Positions 22,735-35,659 are shown, counted from the first letter of the stretch. The stretch is DNA of 64,000 bases from Sinonovacula constricta (GCA_007844125.1 CM017556.1:84358364-84422363); one strand, 5' to 3'. Numbers and translations are program-made. The notes: generated by a model not told the origin, from the sequence alone.

Positions 22735-24245
22735 AGTCGAACCCACGACCGTTACTCAAACATGTGTCTTTTATTTAAACCACAACTGTTACTTAAACTC
22801 TCGACTGTTACTCAAACCCATGGCAGTTTTACAAACCAACGACTGTTATCCGAATCCAGGGCCGTTACTCGAAGACTGTTACTCGAACCCATGGCAGTTT
22901 TACAAACCCACGACTGTTACTCGAACCCATGGCAGTTTTACAAACCAACGACTGTTATCCGAATCCAGGGCCGTTACTCGAAGACTGTTACTCGAACCCT
23001 TGACAGTTTTACAAACCCACGACTGTTATCCGAATCCAGGGCAGTTACTCCAACCCCGGGTTTTACTCCAACAATCCGCGACTTTTATCGAGCATACTAC
23101 CGTAATTTGAACCCAAACATTTCCTAGAATTCATGCGCTCGAATCCAATACGTTTTTCTTTAAATTTCGTACCCACGAACCTATGTCTGTTACTCAAACA
23201 ACCGACATTCCTCGAACCCACGATTTTTCTTCGAACATACGACTGTTACTCGAAACTATGACTGTTACTTCAACTCAAGACCGTCACTCGAATCCATGCG
23301 TATTATTTAAGCCACAGTTGAATCTAGAACCACGACAGTTACTCAAACCAACGACTGTTACCCAAATCCACAACTCGAACTCACGACTGTTACGTAGACC
23401 CGCGTCTAATACTCGAACCCAAGTTTTTTACTCAAATCCAAGTGTGTTACTAGAACCCACGCCTATTACTCGAAACCAATTCTGTTATTCGAATCCACCA
23501 CTCTTATTCGAGCTCACGACTGTTATTCAGATCCGCGTCTGTTTCTCGAACCCAAGTCTGTTACACAAACCCACGACTTTTACTCGAAGCCAGGTCTGTT
23601 ACTCTAATCCACGACTTTTACTCAAAGCCAGGTCTGTTACTCTAACCCACGACTTTTATTCGAAGCCAGGTCTGTTACTCTAATCCACGACTTTTACTCG
23701 AAGCCAGGTATGTTACTCTAATCCACGACTTTTACTCGAAGCCAGGTATGTTACTCTAATCCACGACTTTTATTCGAAGCCAGGTCTGTTATTCAAATCC
23801 TCGACTTTTACTCTAAACCAGGCCTGTTACTCTAATTCACGACTTTTACTCGAAGCCAGGTATGTTACCTTTACTTAAACCAACAACTTTCACTCGAACA
23901 TAAGTCTGTTACTCAAACCCACAACTTTCACTCGAACATAAGTCTGTTACGCGAACCCACAACTTTCACTCGAACATAAGTCTGTTACGCGAACCAACAA
24001 CTTTCACTCGAACATAAGTCTGTTACTCAAACCCACAACTTTCACTCGAACATAAGTCTATTACGCGAACCCGCGACTTTTTCCGTACACAAATCTGTTA
24101 CTCGACCCCACGACTTTAAGTTTAATACGAGTCTGTTACTCGCATCCACGACTTTTACTCGAACCTAAATCCGTTCCTCGAACCCACGATTTTTTACGCG
24201 AACCCGAGTCTGTTACTCGAACCCACATCTTTTACTCTAATCTCC
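22735..24245 (+). repeat. 19/38-bp minisatellite, about 1.5 kb
   Basis: The basic unit is about 19 bp (TGTTACTCGAACCCACGAC) arranged as 38-bp dimers. Sub-blocks have their own dimer variants: CATGGCAGTTTTACAAACC at 22820-23010, CGAAGCCAGGTCTGTTACTC at 23580-23860 and CACTCGAACATAAGTCTGTT at 23880-24065. Low stop density creates plus-strand frames up to 166 codons rich in Asn, Pro and Thr; these are artefacts. Confidence 0.92.
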
Positions 24246-24254
24246 GAATCAAGT

Positions 24255-24312
24255 CCACGCAGTTAGGAGTTTCAATTCGCCGAATTTAACCGCTCGGTCA
24301 CGGGCGCTCCAA
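24255..24312 (-). mobile_element. SINE family C head fragment
   Basis: The minus strand reads GGAGCGCCCGTGACCGAGCG and continues to AACTCCTAACTGCGTGGAC. The tail is replaced by the minisatellite. Confidence 0.65.
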
Positions 24313-25049
24313 ACAAACGTGTTGAGGTTTAAGTGCGAAATCAAAACAGCGCTTTCAATTGTTATCAAAACAAACCAAATTCTAAACAAACACTTAACGA
24401 CCAAGAGTAACCCCCACTTATACGCTGAAATAAATCAATAAATAATTTCACAACATGAAAACTACGGGTGAATTAACGCAAAGATTGAAAATTTAATGTT
24501 ACATTGTTCTTTCGGCTACTTTTTAGAACGAGCAAATGTTTGGTTGATTTAGTAACTTTATTAAAACAATTATGTTACTTTTTTATAATTTTGTCACGTC
24601 TTAGGTTGGCATGGTATCGTCATTGTACAGAGGACAAAATTGATAACAAACGTTCGTTTGAAGTGTCCATGTGTTTTTCTCCGCATACCCCCTTCTGTAA
24701 ATTAAGACAAGGTAACAAATTAAGCTGGTCTCTGTAAAGCATTATTAAACATATTAATCTTATAAAAAAAGCTTACACTGTCTAGAACAGGGACATTCTT
24801 TGTCGAAGTCACACTTTCAAGGCCTCATAACTACACCTTATACGGAGCAATATCTATATTGTTTAATTAGTTATTTTTAATTAATACCATTCATATTTAA
24901 ATGATTAATTTTATATGTCATAAAATCTTTGCCTGAATCTTTTTTTATTAAAGTAAAAACCGTGCTCTTGGTAAGAGTGGACAAGTATATACGGATAATA
25001 TGTATGTGTAGTTTTATACAAGTGTTTAATTTCATTTTGATTGGAACTG
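24313..25049. other. No supported gene
   Basis: AT-rich. The frames at 24504-24737 and 24877-25068 lack splice or family support. Confidence 0.5.
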
Positions 25050-25328
25050 GGATGGCATTTGCTGGCATTTTTGCCGATACTGTGAAGCGACATTTCTATC
25101 ATTATAGCACAGGGGCATTTATAAGGTGTCCAGGGGCTGAACTCGGCCGGTTCATTATACTGACACCGACGAGTCATACGTAATGCTTTCCCATGAACCC
25201 CAAGCGTTAGGAGGGAAGCCACTACTACCAACTTTAAAGTCTTTGGTCTGACCTGGCCGGGGTTTGATCCCTCGACCTCCCGATCCGCAAGCCGACGCCG
25301 CTCTACCACCTGAGCTATTGCGGCCGGT
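25050..25328 (-). mobile_element. SINE family B
   Basis: On the minus strand it begins ACCGGCCGCAATAGCTCAGG. A B-box-like GGGATCAAACCCCGG follows, then ACTTTAAAGTTGGTAGTAGT. The element ends near AAAAATGCCAGCAAATGCC. The 182-codon frame at 24911-25459 (-) is SINE read-through. Confidence 0.85.
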
Positions 25329-25599
25329 TTGATTGAAACTATTAACATTAACATATTTAGTTTTATTGCCAATTTTAAAGTTGAGTAATACAATTTTAAA
25401 TGAAATATGTACTTGTTATTAGAGGTGAACAATAAAGAGGAATACAAGAATGCAAACAAAACAAAGAAAAGTCAATAGAAATAGCATAATAAAAAAAAAT
25501 AAGAACCCTTTGATCGCGTTGGTACGAGTCCCATTGGAACGAAAACTTTAAAGCGATATTTTCGAATTTGTGAAAAAACCCAAAAAACTACTGTTTTAA

Positions 25600-25712
25600 T
25601 TAAAGTTGGTATCCGACAGTTTGTCATCATTTTACATAACAATATCTGTAAATAAGAACGATTGGAATTCCGGCTAAAAATAGACGTCCACATCAGAGTG
25701 AGATGAAATTCT
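25600..25712 (-). mobile_element. MITE M1, deleted copy
   Basis: AAAGTTGGTATCCGACAGTTTG followed at once by the minus-strand M1 core (CCGGCTAAAAATAGACGTCC). Most of the interior is lost. Confidence 0.6.
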
Positions 25713-25904
25713 AGGGCCCGTTTAAAATCGAGATAATCACTGTAAATACCAATATAATTATAGAACTCAATCGTAACCAATCATCATTTACTTTTAATTT
25801 TAGTTTAAGTTCAATCAACTATCAGCAACCCGAAGCATCATTAGCGCACACACAACCAAAAAAGGAACTAATTACGCTCTAATTAAGAGCCCAGTTCCTT
25901 AATC

Positions 25905-25933
25905 GGAAGAAGAAGAAGAAGAAGAAGAGAAGA
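25905..25933 (+). repeat. GAA microsatellite
   Basis: GGAAGAAGAAGAAGAAGAAG next to the truncated start of the R3 element. Confidence 0.9.
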
Positions 25934-26406
25934 TCCTATGTCTTGGCAGCCATCTTCTGATGGCAACTTCAAGGGAATTCCAGATGAATTTTATAGAAGT
26001 GTAACTTTTATTTTTTTGTTATTCTTCATTGTGGTCCAAAAATTAAAAGCTATACCATTGGAAACTCTTGAAATTCATATTTTTAGAATACAATATTTTT
26101 AAAATTGATAAATGCACAAAGAATTAATACACAGAAATAAAAAAAATGAACAGTGTACCTTTTTTGGTTGTATTTTATTTTTACCGTTTAAACTTTCAAA
26201 ATATAGTTTCAATATTTAAAATACTTCAGAAAAACCTGTTAAATTTAATATAAAATTCAGTAAAATAGACTGAAAAATAAAAACACAGTGGTGAGTTTAA
26301 TACTGCACATACTTCCAGATTTCGGCCTGCATTAGCTTCTGCCTTCAAAGATGGTTGCCTTAAACTGTCTTATCAGAGCCCATGACATCACATGGAAACT
26401 ATTTAT
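25934..26406 (+). mobile_element. TIR element R3, 5'-truncated copy
   Basis: Aligns with 5330-5857: CTTGGCAGCCATCTTCTGATGG at the start and ACATCACATGGAAACTATTT at the end. It lacks the 38-bp insert found in the other copy. Confidence 0.8.
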
Positions 26407-26524
26407 TGTTTGTTTAAGATCGTTTATAATGTCAAAGTCGTGTTTTGAGTTGAGGTTGGGCATAGACATGCCTTATGTGTTTGTTTTGTAAGTGACCATA
26501 TTGTTTTTTTAACTCCACATTGTG

Positions 26525-26900
26525 ACACCTCTGACTGCTTAGTCTCTCAGCGCGTAGGTTCGAGCCCCGTTAGGAGTATAACGACCACCGAGGTAAAAAT
26601 ATAAGCACTTCAAACAAGCCTCGCTGCTGGCTTAAATCTTTAATGACCCGGTTTAAGCGGCTTTCAAAGTTGCGCGGTTAAGCAGCGGTTGCTGGTGTAC
26701 GGATGGGTGACCGTTGGAGAGCGCCGTCCTGCGTTACAAGAGCAAATGACTTATTGTGGGAAAGTAACCCAGCTGATCTTCGGTGCGCCGGTGGGTCTAC
26801 CCAGACATTTTGTCCGTGGTCTTCCTTCACCAAAATAGCTTGTCCTGCTGTTATGACCCTAATTGGTCGTTTCGATGTTTTTTTTTTCAAAACCAAAAAC
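26525..26900 (+). mobile_element. Composite SINE: tRNA-like piece, 5S-like promoter, C-type tail
   Basis: 26525-26585 resembles the family C head (GGTTCGAGCCCC B box). 26672-26733 resembles the 3' half of 5S rRNA: TTAAGCAG, GCTGGTGTAC and GGATGGGTGACCG correspond in order and spacing to the A box, intermediate element and C box of 5S genes. The tail from 26750 (CCCAGACATTTTG, CTTCCTTCACCAAAATAGC) is shared with 3.67 kb and, more weakly, with C SINEs. A 5S-headed SINE (SINE3 type) inserted next to or fused with a tRNA SINE is the simplest reading. Confidence 0.55.
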
Positions 26901-27507
26901 AACAACAACAAACAAACATACAAAACAACAACATTGCTTAACGAAGGACCGAGCTTATAACCAAGCAAATGATAGAATATATATGTTGCGTTGTTGCTGG
27001 TGCGTTTAGTAATAATGAATATTTATGTGATATTGTAGTTTTTTCCCCTCAAACATAATCAGGAAATAATGAGTAAATAACTTCAAATTAATATGGTTAA
27101 GAGGTTTTGAGAGAGGAAATTTGAGCCAATGTGTACGTATGTTTAATGTCAGCACGTCATCAGCACGTCTGAAATATTAATTAAATAATGAATTATCAAC
27201 ATAATGTTATTAACAAAGGTTAAAACAGGTTTCATTTTACTCTGTATTCATTAAAATGGAATCATTTTATATAACAAATTTTACGATAAAAAAATTGCTG
27301 CTTAAGAAATTATATATCGTGTAAAATTTCCAATATGAATAGTTATTACGTCAATGAGTTTGGTAAACATGAATGTGATACAGATTAGATAAGTGATCAT
27401 ACATTATCCTTATTTATTTTAACGTCCTTTCCGACAATTGGCCATATTCCCAAACCTGACGACAGCTGAAAGGACGGTACCCTATTATGTATGCTTAAAT
27501 TTCAAAG
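26901..27507. other. No gene seen
   Basis: AT-rich, with no repeat partner noticed. Confidence 0.5.
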
Positions 27508-27510
27508 GAA

Positions 27511-27542
<32 letters not shown>

Positions 27543-27790
27543 GGACGGACCCACGGACGGACAGCAGACAGACAGACAGACAGACAGAAAGACAGACAGC
27601 AGACAGTCAGAAAGACAGACAGACAGCCGGACAAATGGACAGACAGGCAAGTTGACAGACAGATACACTGGCAGGCAGGCAGGAAGGCAGGCGGCAATCA
27701 GACAGACAGATACATACACAGACAGGCAGGCTGGCAGACAGACAGACAGATATAGACAATCAGACAGAAGGACGGACGGACGGATAGAAA
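27508..27790 (+). repeat. CAGA/CGGA/GGCA microsatellite
   Basis: Four-base repeats with frequent substitutions. Cysteine- or Asp/Arg-rich frames across it are artefacts. Confidence 0.95.
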
Positions 27791-30057
27791 GAAAGTCAAC
27801 ATAAGTTCTAAGGGAGTTTTTACAACGGACATTTGTAGGTGCTTATTAGATAAAAAAATAATAATAAAGCTTTACAATAACTCCGGAAATTAGTCTTCAG
27901 CCCCAAATGATGTAGAAGCTAAACGGCGACATTATTTGTGAGACGTAAGAGAGAGACGTATTTCCCTATGGAAGCATTTTGATGGGGCTTTATAATACAT
28001 CCATTTACAGTAAAGGTTAAGTGTTATCATACAAGAAAATACATTACACAAATCTGTCAATAAAATTACCAGTGTACTTGTGATGAGTTCTAAAACAACA
28101 TTTTTCACTTAGTTTCGCCTGTTGTTTCTCGGTTTAGATGTACTCGCTCAGTAACTAAACACAACTAAATTACTTCTGAGACATTTCCTAAACTTCTTCT
28201 TAATTCCATGTTTGTTTGTTGTTTTTGTTTTGCTTTTTTATCCTTTTACCTTGTTTATTGTTAAAACGTTAATTTGGTTAAACAGATATGTTTCATTCCA
28301 TTTGTAGTCCACCTTACAGGAAAGACCAGGATTCGAACCCATGTAATAAAGAAATGAAGAGTTACCACCCCCTCTCCCCCCCCCCCTCCCCACATACACA
28401 CTCCCCCCGCTTAGCTACGGTTGTCCCCAAGGCAGATAAACAGACAGACGAACGGACGGAGAGACAAACATCGAATTAACAAAGAGAAGATTAACAACCT
28501 GACCATGACAAAAGAAGCTACAATATACAAACTAACAGCTGCTCGTTTACCGGTTCTTCTTACTTTCTACTCATAAATCTTTGAAATTTCCACATACTGT
28601 GAAATCTAGAAAATAAAATTACCTGGCGCTATGTGGTAATTAAAAGTCATTATTATTTTCAATGTATATTTTGTTACAATGATTATATTGTGTTAAATGA
28701 AGTATCAATAGCAGGTGTGTTTAATGCGCGGGACATGGTCGATCTATTACGGTGTTTAGTAATGCAACGCACAGCAACTTAACAAAGGTACCGATTTTTA
28801 TTTCGAGCAACAAGCTGTTGCGTGTTGGGCGTAAAAATCATATTACAACGCGCTTTGTTTAAATCCGTCTGTTGTAGTCCTTGAGAATGTTTAATCCAGT
28901 CTTTTGTTCAACAAAACAAATTACAGAAATAAGAGTATCATAAAAAGAGAGTATTAACTGAACTCGCCAATTATTTACATAACTTAAAAGACAAGACTGA
29001 CCAGCACTACACTATACATGTATTTAAAATATTTGCAAAAAAAATCAAAAGCATGTTGCTTAATTGAATAGAGCCATCGATATTTAGAGTTTTAAAATCT
29101 TGTAAAGAAATAAATCTGATTCAAAAACTATCTGTATTGCCAAATCTGTTCAGAAAATTTGAAAAAAAATAATGAGTTATTCTATTAACAGTATTATTAA
29201 AAAAATCATCTTATGATTTTTAATATTCATCTCTTAAAATATTTCACCTGCATTATTATAACTTCTAAGAAATCTTTCTGTTAGGGCTTGACTTTTAAGA
29301 ATTACAAACTGAAAAATGTGAAAAGATAATTGATCAAATATATTTAGCTTACCTGAATAGCTTGTACAGCGTCTTAAAATCTCATTTTCCTCTCGCCGAT
29401 AAAACCCACACAAGTGTTATTGTCCTTACCGTATAATGTGAAGTTTGGAGAGGGTCTGTACACTGATATGGCATCTCGGCTAAATGTGCGGACCTACGGA
29501 CCTACTGATGATCCATGGGGGGCGGGGGACTGGAGCGGATTAAGTGTTAGACCTCTGCTGATGTTATTGTTTATTAGTGTTGTTGGTGGTGGTGATTGTG
29601 GTGCTGGTGCTGGCAGTAGTTGTCTCTGTCAAGTTGTGATTTCTTGTATTGTTGCCTTCTTAATTCTGTGTACCAAAAACAGGACATGATTTACAAGCAG
29701 GAATCATTTAATGTATCCGCAGTTTTGTCTCAATTGCACAATGACATTAACGTTTTAATACTGACTTCCATTTGTTTCATCTGACTTATGTCTCCTAAGT
29801 AGTTCCTCTGGGGTCTTTCTACACCTAATACAGCATTAAAGGTCGTGTATGGCGGTTGAGTCATACATTTATGCACCCCCTCCCCCCAAAAAAACCAAAA
29901 ACAAAACAAAAACAACATCAAACAACAACTTAAAAATAAAACATCTGGGTATATCTTTCAACAAATAAATGGTTCGGACCCTTTCAAAATAACATTTTAT
30001 TGTCTGTTTGTAAAGGTTTGGGAATTTTGAAAATGAGAGATAAACTGACTGACTGGA
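27791..30057. other. Long stretch without supported genes
   Basis: AT-rich with a C-run at 28376-28387. Frames at 28288-28479, 29414-29689 and 29730-30087 show no domain, no joinable splice sites and no repeat copy. The 29414 frame becomes Gly/Val-rich through a GTTGGTGGTGG repeat. Confidence 0.5.
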
Positions 30058-30570
30058 CTTAACGTTGTATCCGACACATTGGACCAAATTTGTTTTCTCA
30101 AATAACCAAACACATCATTGTTATCTGAAAAGGTCCCGCAACATGTTCTTCACCGATGTCCTAGATCTGTGTGAAGAGTGTAGCAATTATCCCTACTCGT
30201 CACTGCAAACAGGCATTTCCAATCTGAGCCACGCTGCAGAAATAGCTATTTTAAAACTAAGAAAACCACATGACAACTTACTTTTGACGTCACGTTATAA
30301 AGTCATTCGGGTAACCCCGCTATGACGTCGATATCTATTTTTAGCAGAGATCACTATCATGCTTATTTATAGATTAGGAAAGAATAATTTTTATGAGTGG
30401 GTTTTTTTTGGGGTGATTTTTATTGTCTAACAATACAGGCAGTGTTCAAAACCGTCTTTACTTAGACTTAAGATGGGTTTATGCAGAAATGATGCCTAAT
30501 TTCCCTCAAGCAGTGGTAATATCATGCGCTTGATACAGGACAATTGTGGAATACCACCATTAAAGGAAGA
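30058..30570 (+). mobile_element. MITE M1 copy
   Basis: TTAACGTTGTATCCGACACATTGG at the left and TTGTGGAATACCACCATTAA at the right. The E-box is mutated to CCACATGAC, while CTATGACGTCGATATCTA and TTTTTAGCAGAGATC are intact. Confidence 0.88.
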
Positions 30571-30989
30571 AAACAATCCCTATAATGACTATATTGTTGT
30601 AGTCCGACTTGAACTGACACACTGGTAAAATAAAAGACCTGACTCTTACACAAAACAGTATTGCTGGGATATTTTTTTAATATTAAATATTCTCCTGGGT
30701 CATATTCATCTTGAATCTTGGTTATTTTTTTATTTAAATAATTTAAATAAAAAACTTTCCTAAAATCTATTATTTCCTAAGGTTTAAGAAAATGCCTTAA
30801 ATATTCATTCATAAAACCATTCAACCAAAGAAATTAATCAGTATTTTTTCTAAATTTAAGGAAATTTCTTAGTTTACGTAAGAAAAACTAAGATTATTCA
30901 TGAATAAGATCACTGGTATTCTTTGAAATCACCCCGATGGGACATTTTGATGAGTGTCAGCAATCTTAAAGCCATAGTAACTCTCCTGA

Positions 30990-31290
30990 CCGAACCTGGT
31001 AGCGTAATCGGTAGAACGACGCCTCCAGGTACGGGAGGCCCTGGGTTCGATCCCTGGCCGGGACATACCAAAGTCCTTAAAAGTGGTAGTAGTATAGCTT
31101 CCTTGCTAACGCTATAGCAAATATAAGAGCAATCCCACGACTGGTTGGCCCGGTGACAGGATAATGTGACTGTGTGTAGTATCATGCCAGGTGTTCACGG
31201 CATGCCTTACACAGTGAAGGCTGCACTATATCTGCTTCAAGTGAACTCCGTCACCAGATAACTGTTGGTGGAACGATAAACCGAAAAAGC
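30990..31290 (+). mobile_element. SINE family A
   Basis: GAACCTGGTAGCGTAATCGG and B box GGGTTCGATCCC, with the family core. The 3' end CGATAAACCGAAAAAGCAAA is slightly altered. Confidence 0.85.
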
Positions 31291-31334
31291 AAAAACATAA
31301 CTTTTTGAAACTATGTACCCGTTGCAAAATAAGT

Positions 31335-32145
31335 CAAAACACGAGGTATTACACAGAAAACTGACCAATACAAGAGAGAATGTACACAGAAAACTGACCA
31401 ATACAAGAGGGAGTGTACACAGAAAACTGACCGATACAAGAGAGAGTGTACACAGAAAACTGACCAATACAAAAGAGAGTGTACACAGAAAACTGACCAA
31501 TACAAGAGAGAGTGTACACAGAAAACTGACCAATACAAGAGGGAGTGTACACAGAAAACTGACCAATACAAAAGAGAGTGTACACAGAAAACTGACCAAT
31601 ACAAGAAAGAGTGTACACAGAAAACTGACCAATACAAGAGAGAGTGTACACAGAAAACTGACCAATACAAGAGGGAGTGTACACAGAAAACTGACCGATA
31701 CATGAGAGAGTGTACACAGAAAACTGACCGATACAAGAGAGAGTGTACACAGAAAACTGAACAAAACAAGAGAGAGTGTACACAGAAAACTGACCGATAC
31801 AAGAGAGAGTGTACACAGAAAACTGACCGATACAAGAGAGAGTGTACACAGAAAACTGGCCGATACAAGAGGGAGTGTACACAGAAAACTGACCGATACA
31901 AGAGGGAGTGTACACAGAAAACTGACCAATACAAGAGAGAATGTACACAGAAAACTGACCAATTCAAGAGAGAGTGTACACAGAAAACTAACCAATACAA
32001 GAGGGAGTGTACACAGAAAACTGACCGATACATGAGAGAGTGTACACAGAAAACTGACCGATACATGAGAGAGTGTACACAGAAAACTGACCAATACAAG
32101 GTACAAGGGGGAGTGTACACAGAAAACTGAACAATACAAAAGAGA
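31335..32145 (+). repeat. 33-bp tandem repeat, about twenty-four units
   Basis: Units of the form GAGTGTACACAGAAAACTGA plus CCAATACAAGAGA. The period is 11 codons and five of six frames are open for long stretches, up to 313 codons on the minus strand (11-residue FLCT- or VFCV-type repeats). Variation is confined to a few positions (CAA/CGA, AGA/AGG), typical of array turnover and not of coding constraint. Confidence 0.93.
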
Positions 32146-34635
32146 GTGACACCTCCTTTCGTCTGACATTAATTCCAAAAAGTTTATAAACGAAACTGAT
32201 AAACGAAGGTTGGAATTCCGTAAAAATCATGACGTAAGATATCTTGAAAGTTGTTAACCAACACTGTGGTAGTCGCTATGTTTAATACGTATACCAAGAT
32301 CATGACGGTATCTCATCCAACCGCTATACAAGAGGTCCCAAGTTCGATTCATACACAATTCAACCATTTTATAAGCTTGCCTCTAAAACTATTTTGATTT
32401 GCTCGCCCTCTTTTAATGGTTTGCAAATTAACAGCATTTAAATTTGTTGACAGTTTAGTTTTTAAGTTATTATTTTAACCACATATCATTAAAATTCGAA
32501 ATTAAACTATGTGTTAGCTAAAGCTATTGTGACTTTTATGCTTGGCCGGTAATTATGGGATATGTTTCACAAATGAGCCAAGCCACCACATTCCCCTCAT
32601 CTGTAGCTCTGTTATAAAAATAAATTGTTGAATTTTGTAATCTAAAATGCCTTCTACGAGTCTAGTCACTAACTTGAATTTTTAACAAAATACGTAAGAC
32701 ATGTAAGTATAATAATAAGATTGGCCTAATAGTGAACATATTTGAGGAAGAAATTTTGACAGGTTAAAGCTAGGTTATGTCCACACACAACTGTTGATCC
32801 ATGCTTGTAGTGTGCCCGCCATTGTTCAAACATGTTTATCTATTAATTACACCGTATTTTATACCTCCCTCAATGTTGACGCTTCAATAAAATTTTATTG
32901 CCATTTGATTACGATCGGATCGAAGTCATGTCATGTCCGCCCATCCAATCAGGATATTTACTACAGGGTTTGGGTGGGATGGGGGTCGGGGTGGGGATGG
33001 GTTTGTTGTTGCGTGAAATATGTTTGTTTTTATTTTGCGTGTGTTGGTTCTGGAGTTTAATTCGTATCGCCAGTTTTATGTATGACCATAATTAATATTT
33101 TTAGGAGTAAATACAAAACACATATACAAGATAAGTAAATGTCATGAACGCTTAAAATTTGATTGGCAAACATTCTTCTGGTCGCATTAATCTTTTACTT
33201 AAAATTGTATCTGAAAAATCAAATCCTACAAAAAGAAATGAATATGTGATTAGTATGTTGCATATTCTTGATATCGCTGAAAAACGACAACAACAAATTG
33301 AGTGCTTTTAAAACGCATTTGTGACAATTTGGCGTTTTCCTATAATCAAACGATCTACTCTTCATATTTATCTTAGCATTACGTCACAATTGATCAAATC
33401 AGCGGTGTGTTTATGACTAACATATATACATGATGTCTATTCACGCATGCGCAGTTTTGATACAGACTTGAGTGTTAAGCTGAAAACGGCTATAAAAGGG
33501 AAAACATTGGAGTTTTGGTCAACTTGTTTATACAAATCTGCCTCGTCAGCACTTATGAGTGAAGTGGTAAATGTAAATATGCACGCGACGCCCCTTTTCA
33601 CTCGATGCATAGATCCGGCAGCTAGTGGTGGTTAAACAGGGGTGTTATCCCGCACACCCATAAGGTGAATCTAGGGTGAATGTTAAGCGGTTAAAATCAC
33701 AAACTTACATATTCACCTTATATTAAGACCAAAAACTACGAAACTATCTATTTTTTCAAGCTCTTTGGCTGTTAAATAGGTACCCGATATTGGGTACCTG
33801 ATAGGGTCCACTTTTTGGCACATTGGTAAAAACTCTTTAAGTCATGCTTGGGAAAATACGAATGTATACGCTGACCCTTAAATTAAATAGTTGTCAGTCA
33901 GTCAGCTTGTAGTGGTAACCCTACACCCTGTCCCCTACTCACTTAGACTTTTTTTCCTGCATATCAAAATGTTTTAGGCCATGGTAAATCAGAAAAAGCA
34001 GATGTATTAAGATAATAAACTGTCATAATATTTTAATATAAGTGCTGGTTTAGAATCAAGAAAATTCTTAAAACACATTCAAAAATGTTGATGAAATGTA
34101 CATAACTGGAAATAAGTTATATCAGACTATTCAAGATCAGTCCTTAAGGAACTGTGCTATGCGAAACATGCGATCATGAATAGCCATAAATATTGATGAT
34201 AATCCAATAATAGATTTTAATAAGTTGATTTTTTTATGTATTTTGTATCAACTTTACTGTTTAAGTTTCGTGAGGTTTTGATTGTCACGTATTTATATAT
34301 TGTATCTGAGCACATATGTATTGTTATATACCGGACGCTGCCAGCTTTTGCGTGCATCCCGCATCTGCCCGCATATGTCCGCAATTGCGTGCATATGTTA
34401 AATTTTCAGATGTAAGAAATCCGATCTTAAATTGAATCTTTATAATGTTATATTTACTTATAAAATCTTAACAAAAATCTTAGTTATTTGCTCACAACCA
34501 TATTTAAATCTCTTTGCCAGAAACTAATCAACAAATAAACCAGGTCCTGGTCAGACAGCTTCCAGCGGGAACTAGATCAGTTGTCCAGAATCTTCTCAAT
34601 TCCTTCCAAGCAGGCTAATATGTGGGTCTTTTTAA
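32146..34635. other. Long stretch without supported genes
   Basis: A G-rich block at 32968-33002 (GGGTGGGATGGGGGTC) could form a quadruplex. A near-palindrome GGTACCCGATATTGGGTACC lies at 33779-33798. No exon or known repeat was identified. Confidence 0.5.
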
Positions 34636-35120
34636 AGGTGTATCCGACAGTTTAGACCAAAAATATTTTCATTATACATCATAATAATCCATTGTAAGCT
34701 GAACAGATCTCACAAAAAGATGTTAATTGGTGTCCTACACCTGTCTGATAAGTGATCCATAACGCCACAATAGTCATTTCAAAAATATATTTCCTATCTG
34801 AGCCACTCTGCACAGTTAGCTATTTTTAAACCAAGAAAACAACGTGACCACTTATTCACGTCATCCGTCATCCGCTGTGACGTCGATGCCTATTGTTAGC
34901 AGGAATCCCAATTGTTCTTATTAATAAACCTGAAAATAATGAACATTTAAGTGTAGATTAACGAGTCTTACTGCCTTAAAATTGAGATACTCTTGAAAAT
35001 CATCAAAGCTTAGACTGAAGAATGATTTTTTTCTGTAGAAATCAAGTAGAAAAAACTCAAATAGAGATAAGATATAATAACATATATAAGATAAAAGTAA
35101 GCTGTCGGATACTGCCTTAA
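34636..35120 (+). mobile_element. MITE M1 copy
   Basis: AAAGGTGTATCCGACAGTTTAG to GCTGTCGGATACTGCCTTAA. The core contains AACGTGACC, TGTGACGTCGATGCC and a MEF2-like site mutated to CTATTGTTAG. Confidence 0.88.
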
Positions 35121-35394
35121 ACGTCCTGAAATACTCGAATGGCGCATTATTAGACATAATCAAAATAGACTTGAAAGAATATTCAGTTCAACAAATTCTA
35201 GACAATAATTATGTACCAAAGTCGCATTTAACAACCATGTTTATGTGTAACCACGGAGAAAAATTCAATAATACAATTTCCGTTACGTTCCAACGTCAAC
35301 ATTTAAATTATTCTAACATTACCCGCATTGCAGCTGGTGATTCTTTGTTTCGGGTTTTTAAAAGTTTCTATCAACAAGTATTGTCATTATAACG

Positions 35395-35585
35395 AATTTT
35401 AGCTGGTATTGGTAGCGGATGATCACAGAGAAATGTTTGGATAGAGTTACCGATTAGTTAGGAATATCTCTCCACTAGAAAGTTATCACCCCGACCAGGA
35501 CTCGAACGCAAGCGGAGAGCGGACGAGGAGTCCGAGAAGTTACAAGTCGGCGACTCCACCCTCTCGGTCACTTGTACCCTTTGCG
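35395..35585 (-). mobile_element. SINE family C
   Basis: The minus strand has GTGACCGAGAGGGTGGAGTC, then GCCGACTTGTAACTTCTCGG, and a B-box-like GCGTTCGAGTCCTGGTCGGG. The tail is diverged. Confidence 0.7.
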
Positions 35586-35659
35586 TGATACACGGTAATG
35601 TTTAACACACTGAATACATTTTTTTTCAGAACTAGTAAGCTTGTTATTTTACCGAAGTT

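Noticed and set aside
22762..23683. Asn/Pro/Thr-rich ORFs of 96 to 166 codons
   Set aside because: They follow the 19/38-bp minisatellite, overlap each other in different frames and have no start or splice context.
24911..25459. 182-codon minus-strand ORF
   Set aside because: The central part is SINE B, as in the similar peptides at 4522-4860 and 51190-51435; read-through of a retroelement.
29414..29689. Possible membrane protein ORF
   Set aside because: Hydrophobicity comes from a GTT/GGT repeat; no splice sites, homologous copy or upstream context support it.
31237..32178. 313-codon minus-strand ORF and four other long ORFs
   Set aside because: All lie on the 33-bp tandem array, whose period is a multiple of three. 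Five frames are open at once and the units vary without regard to codon position.
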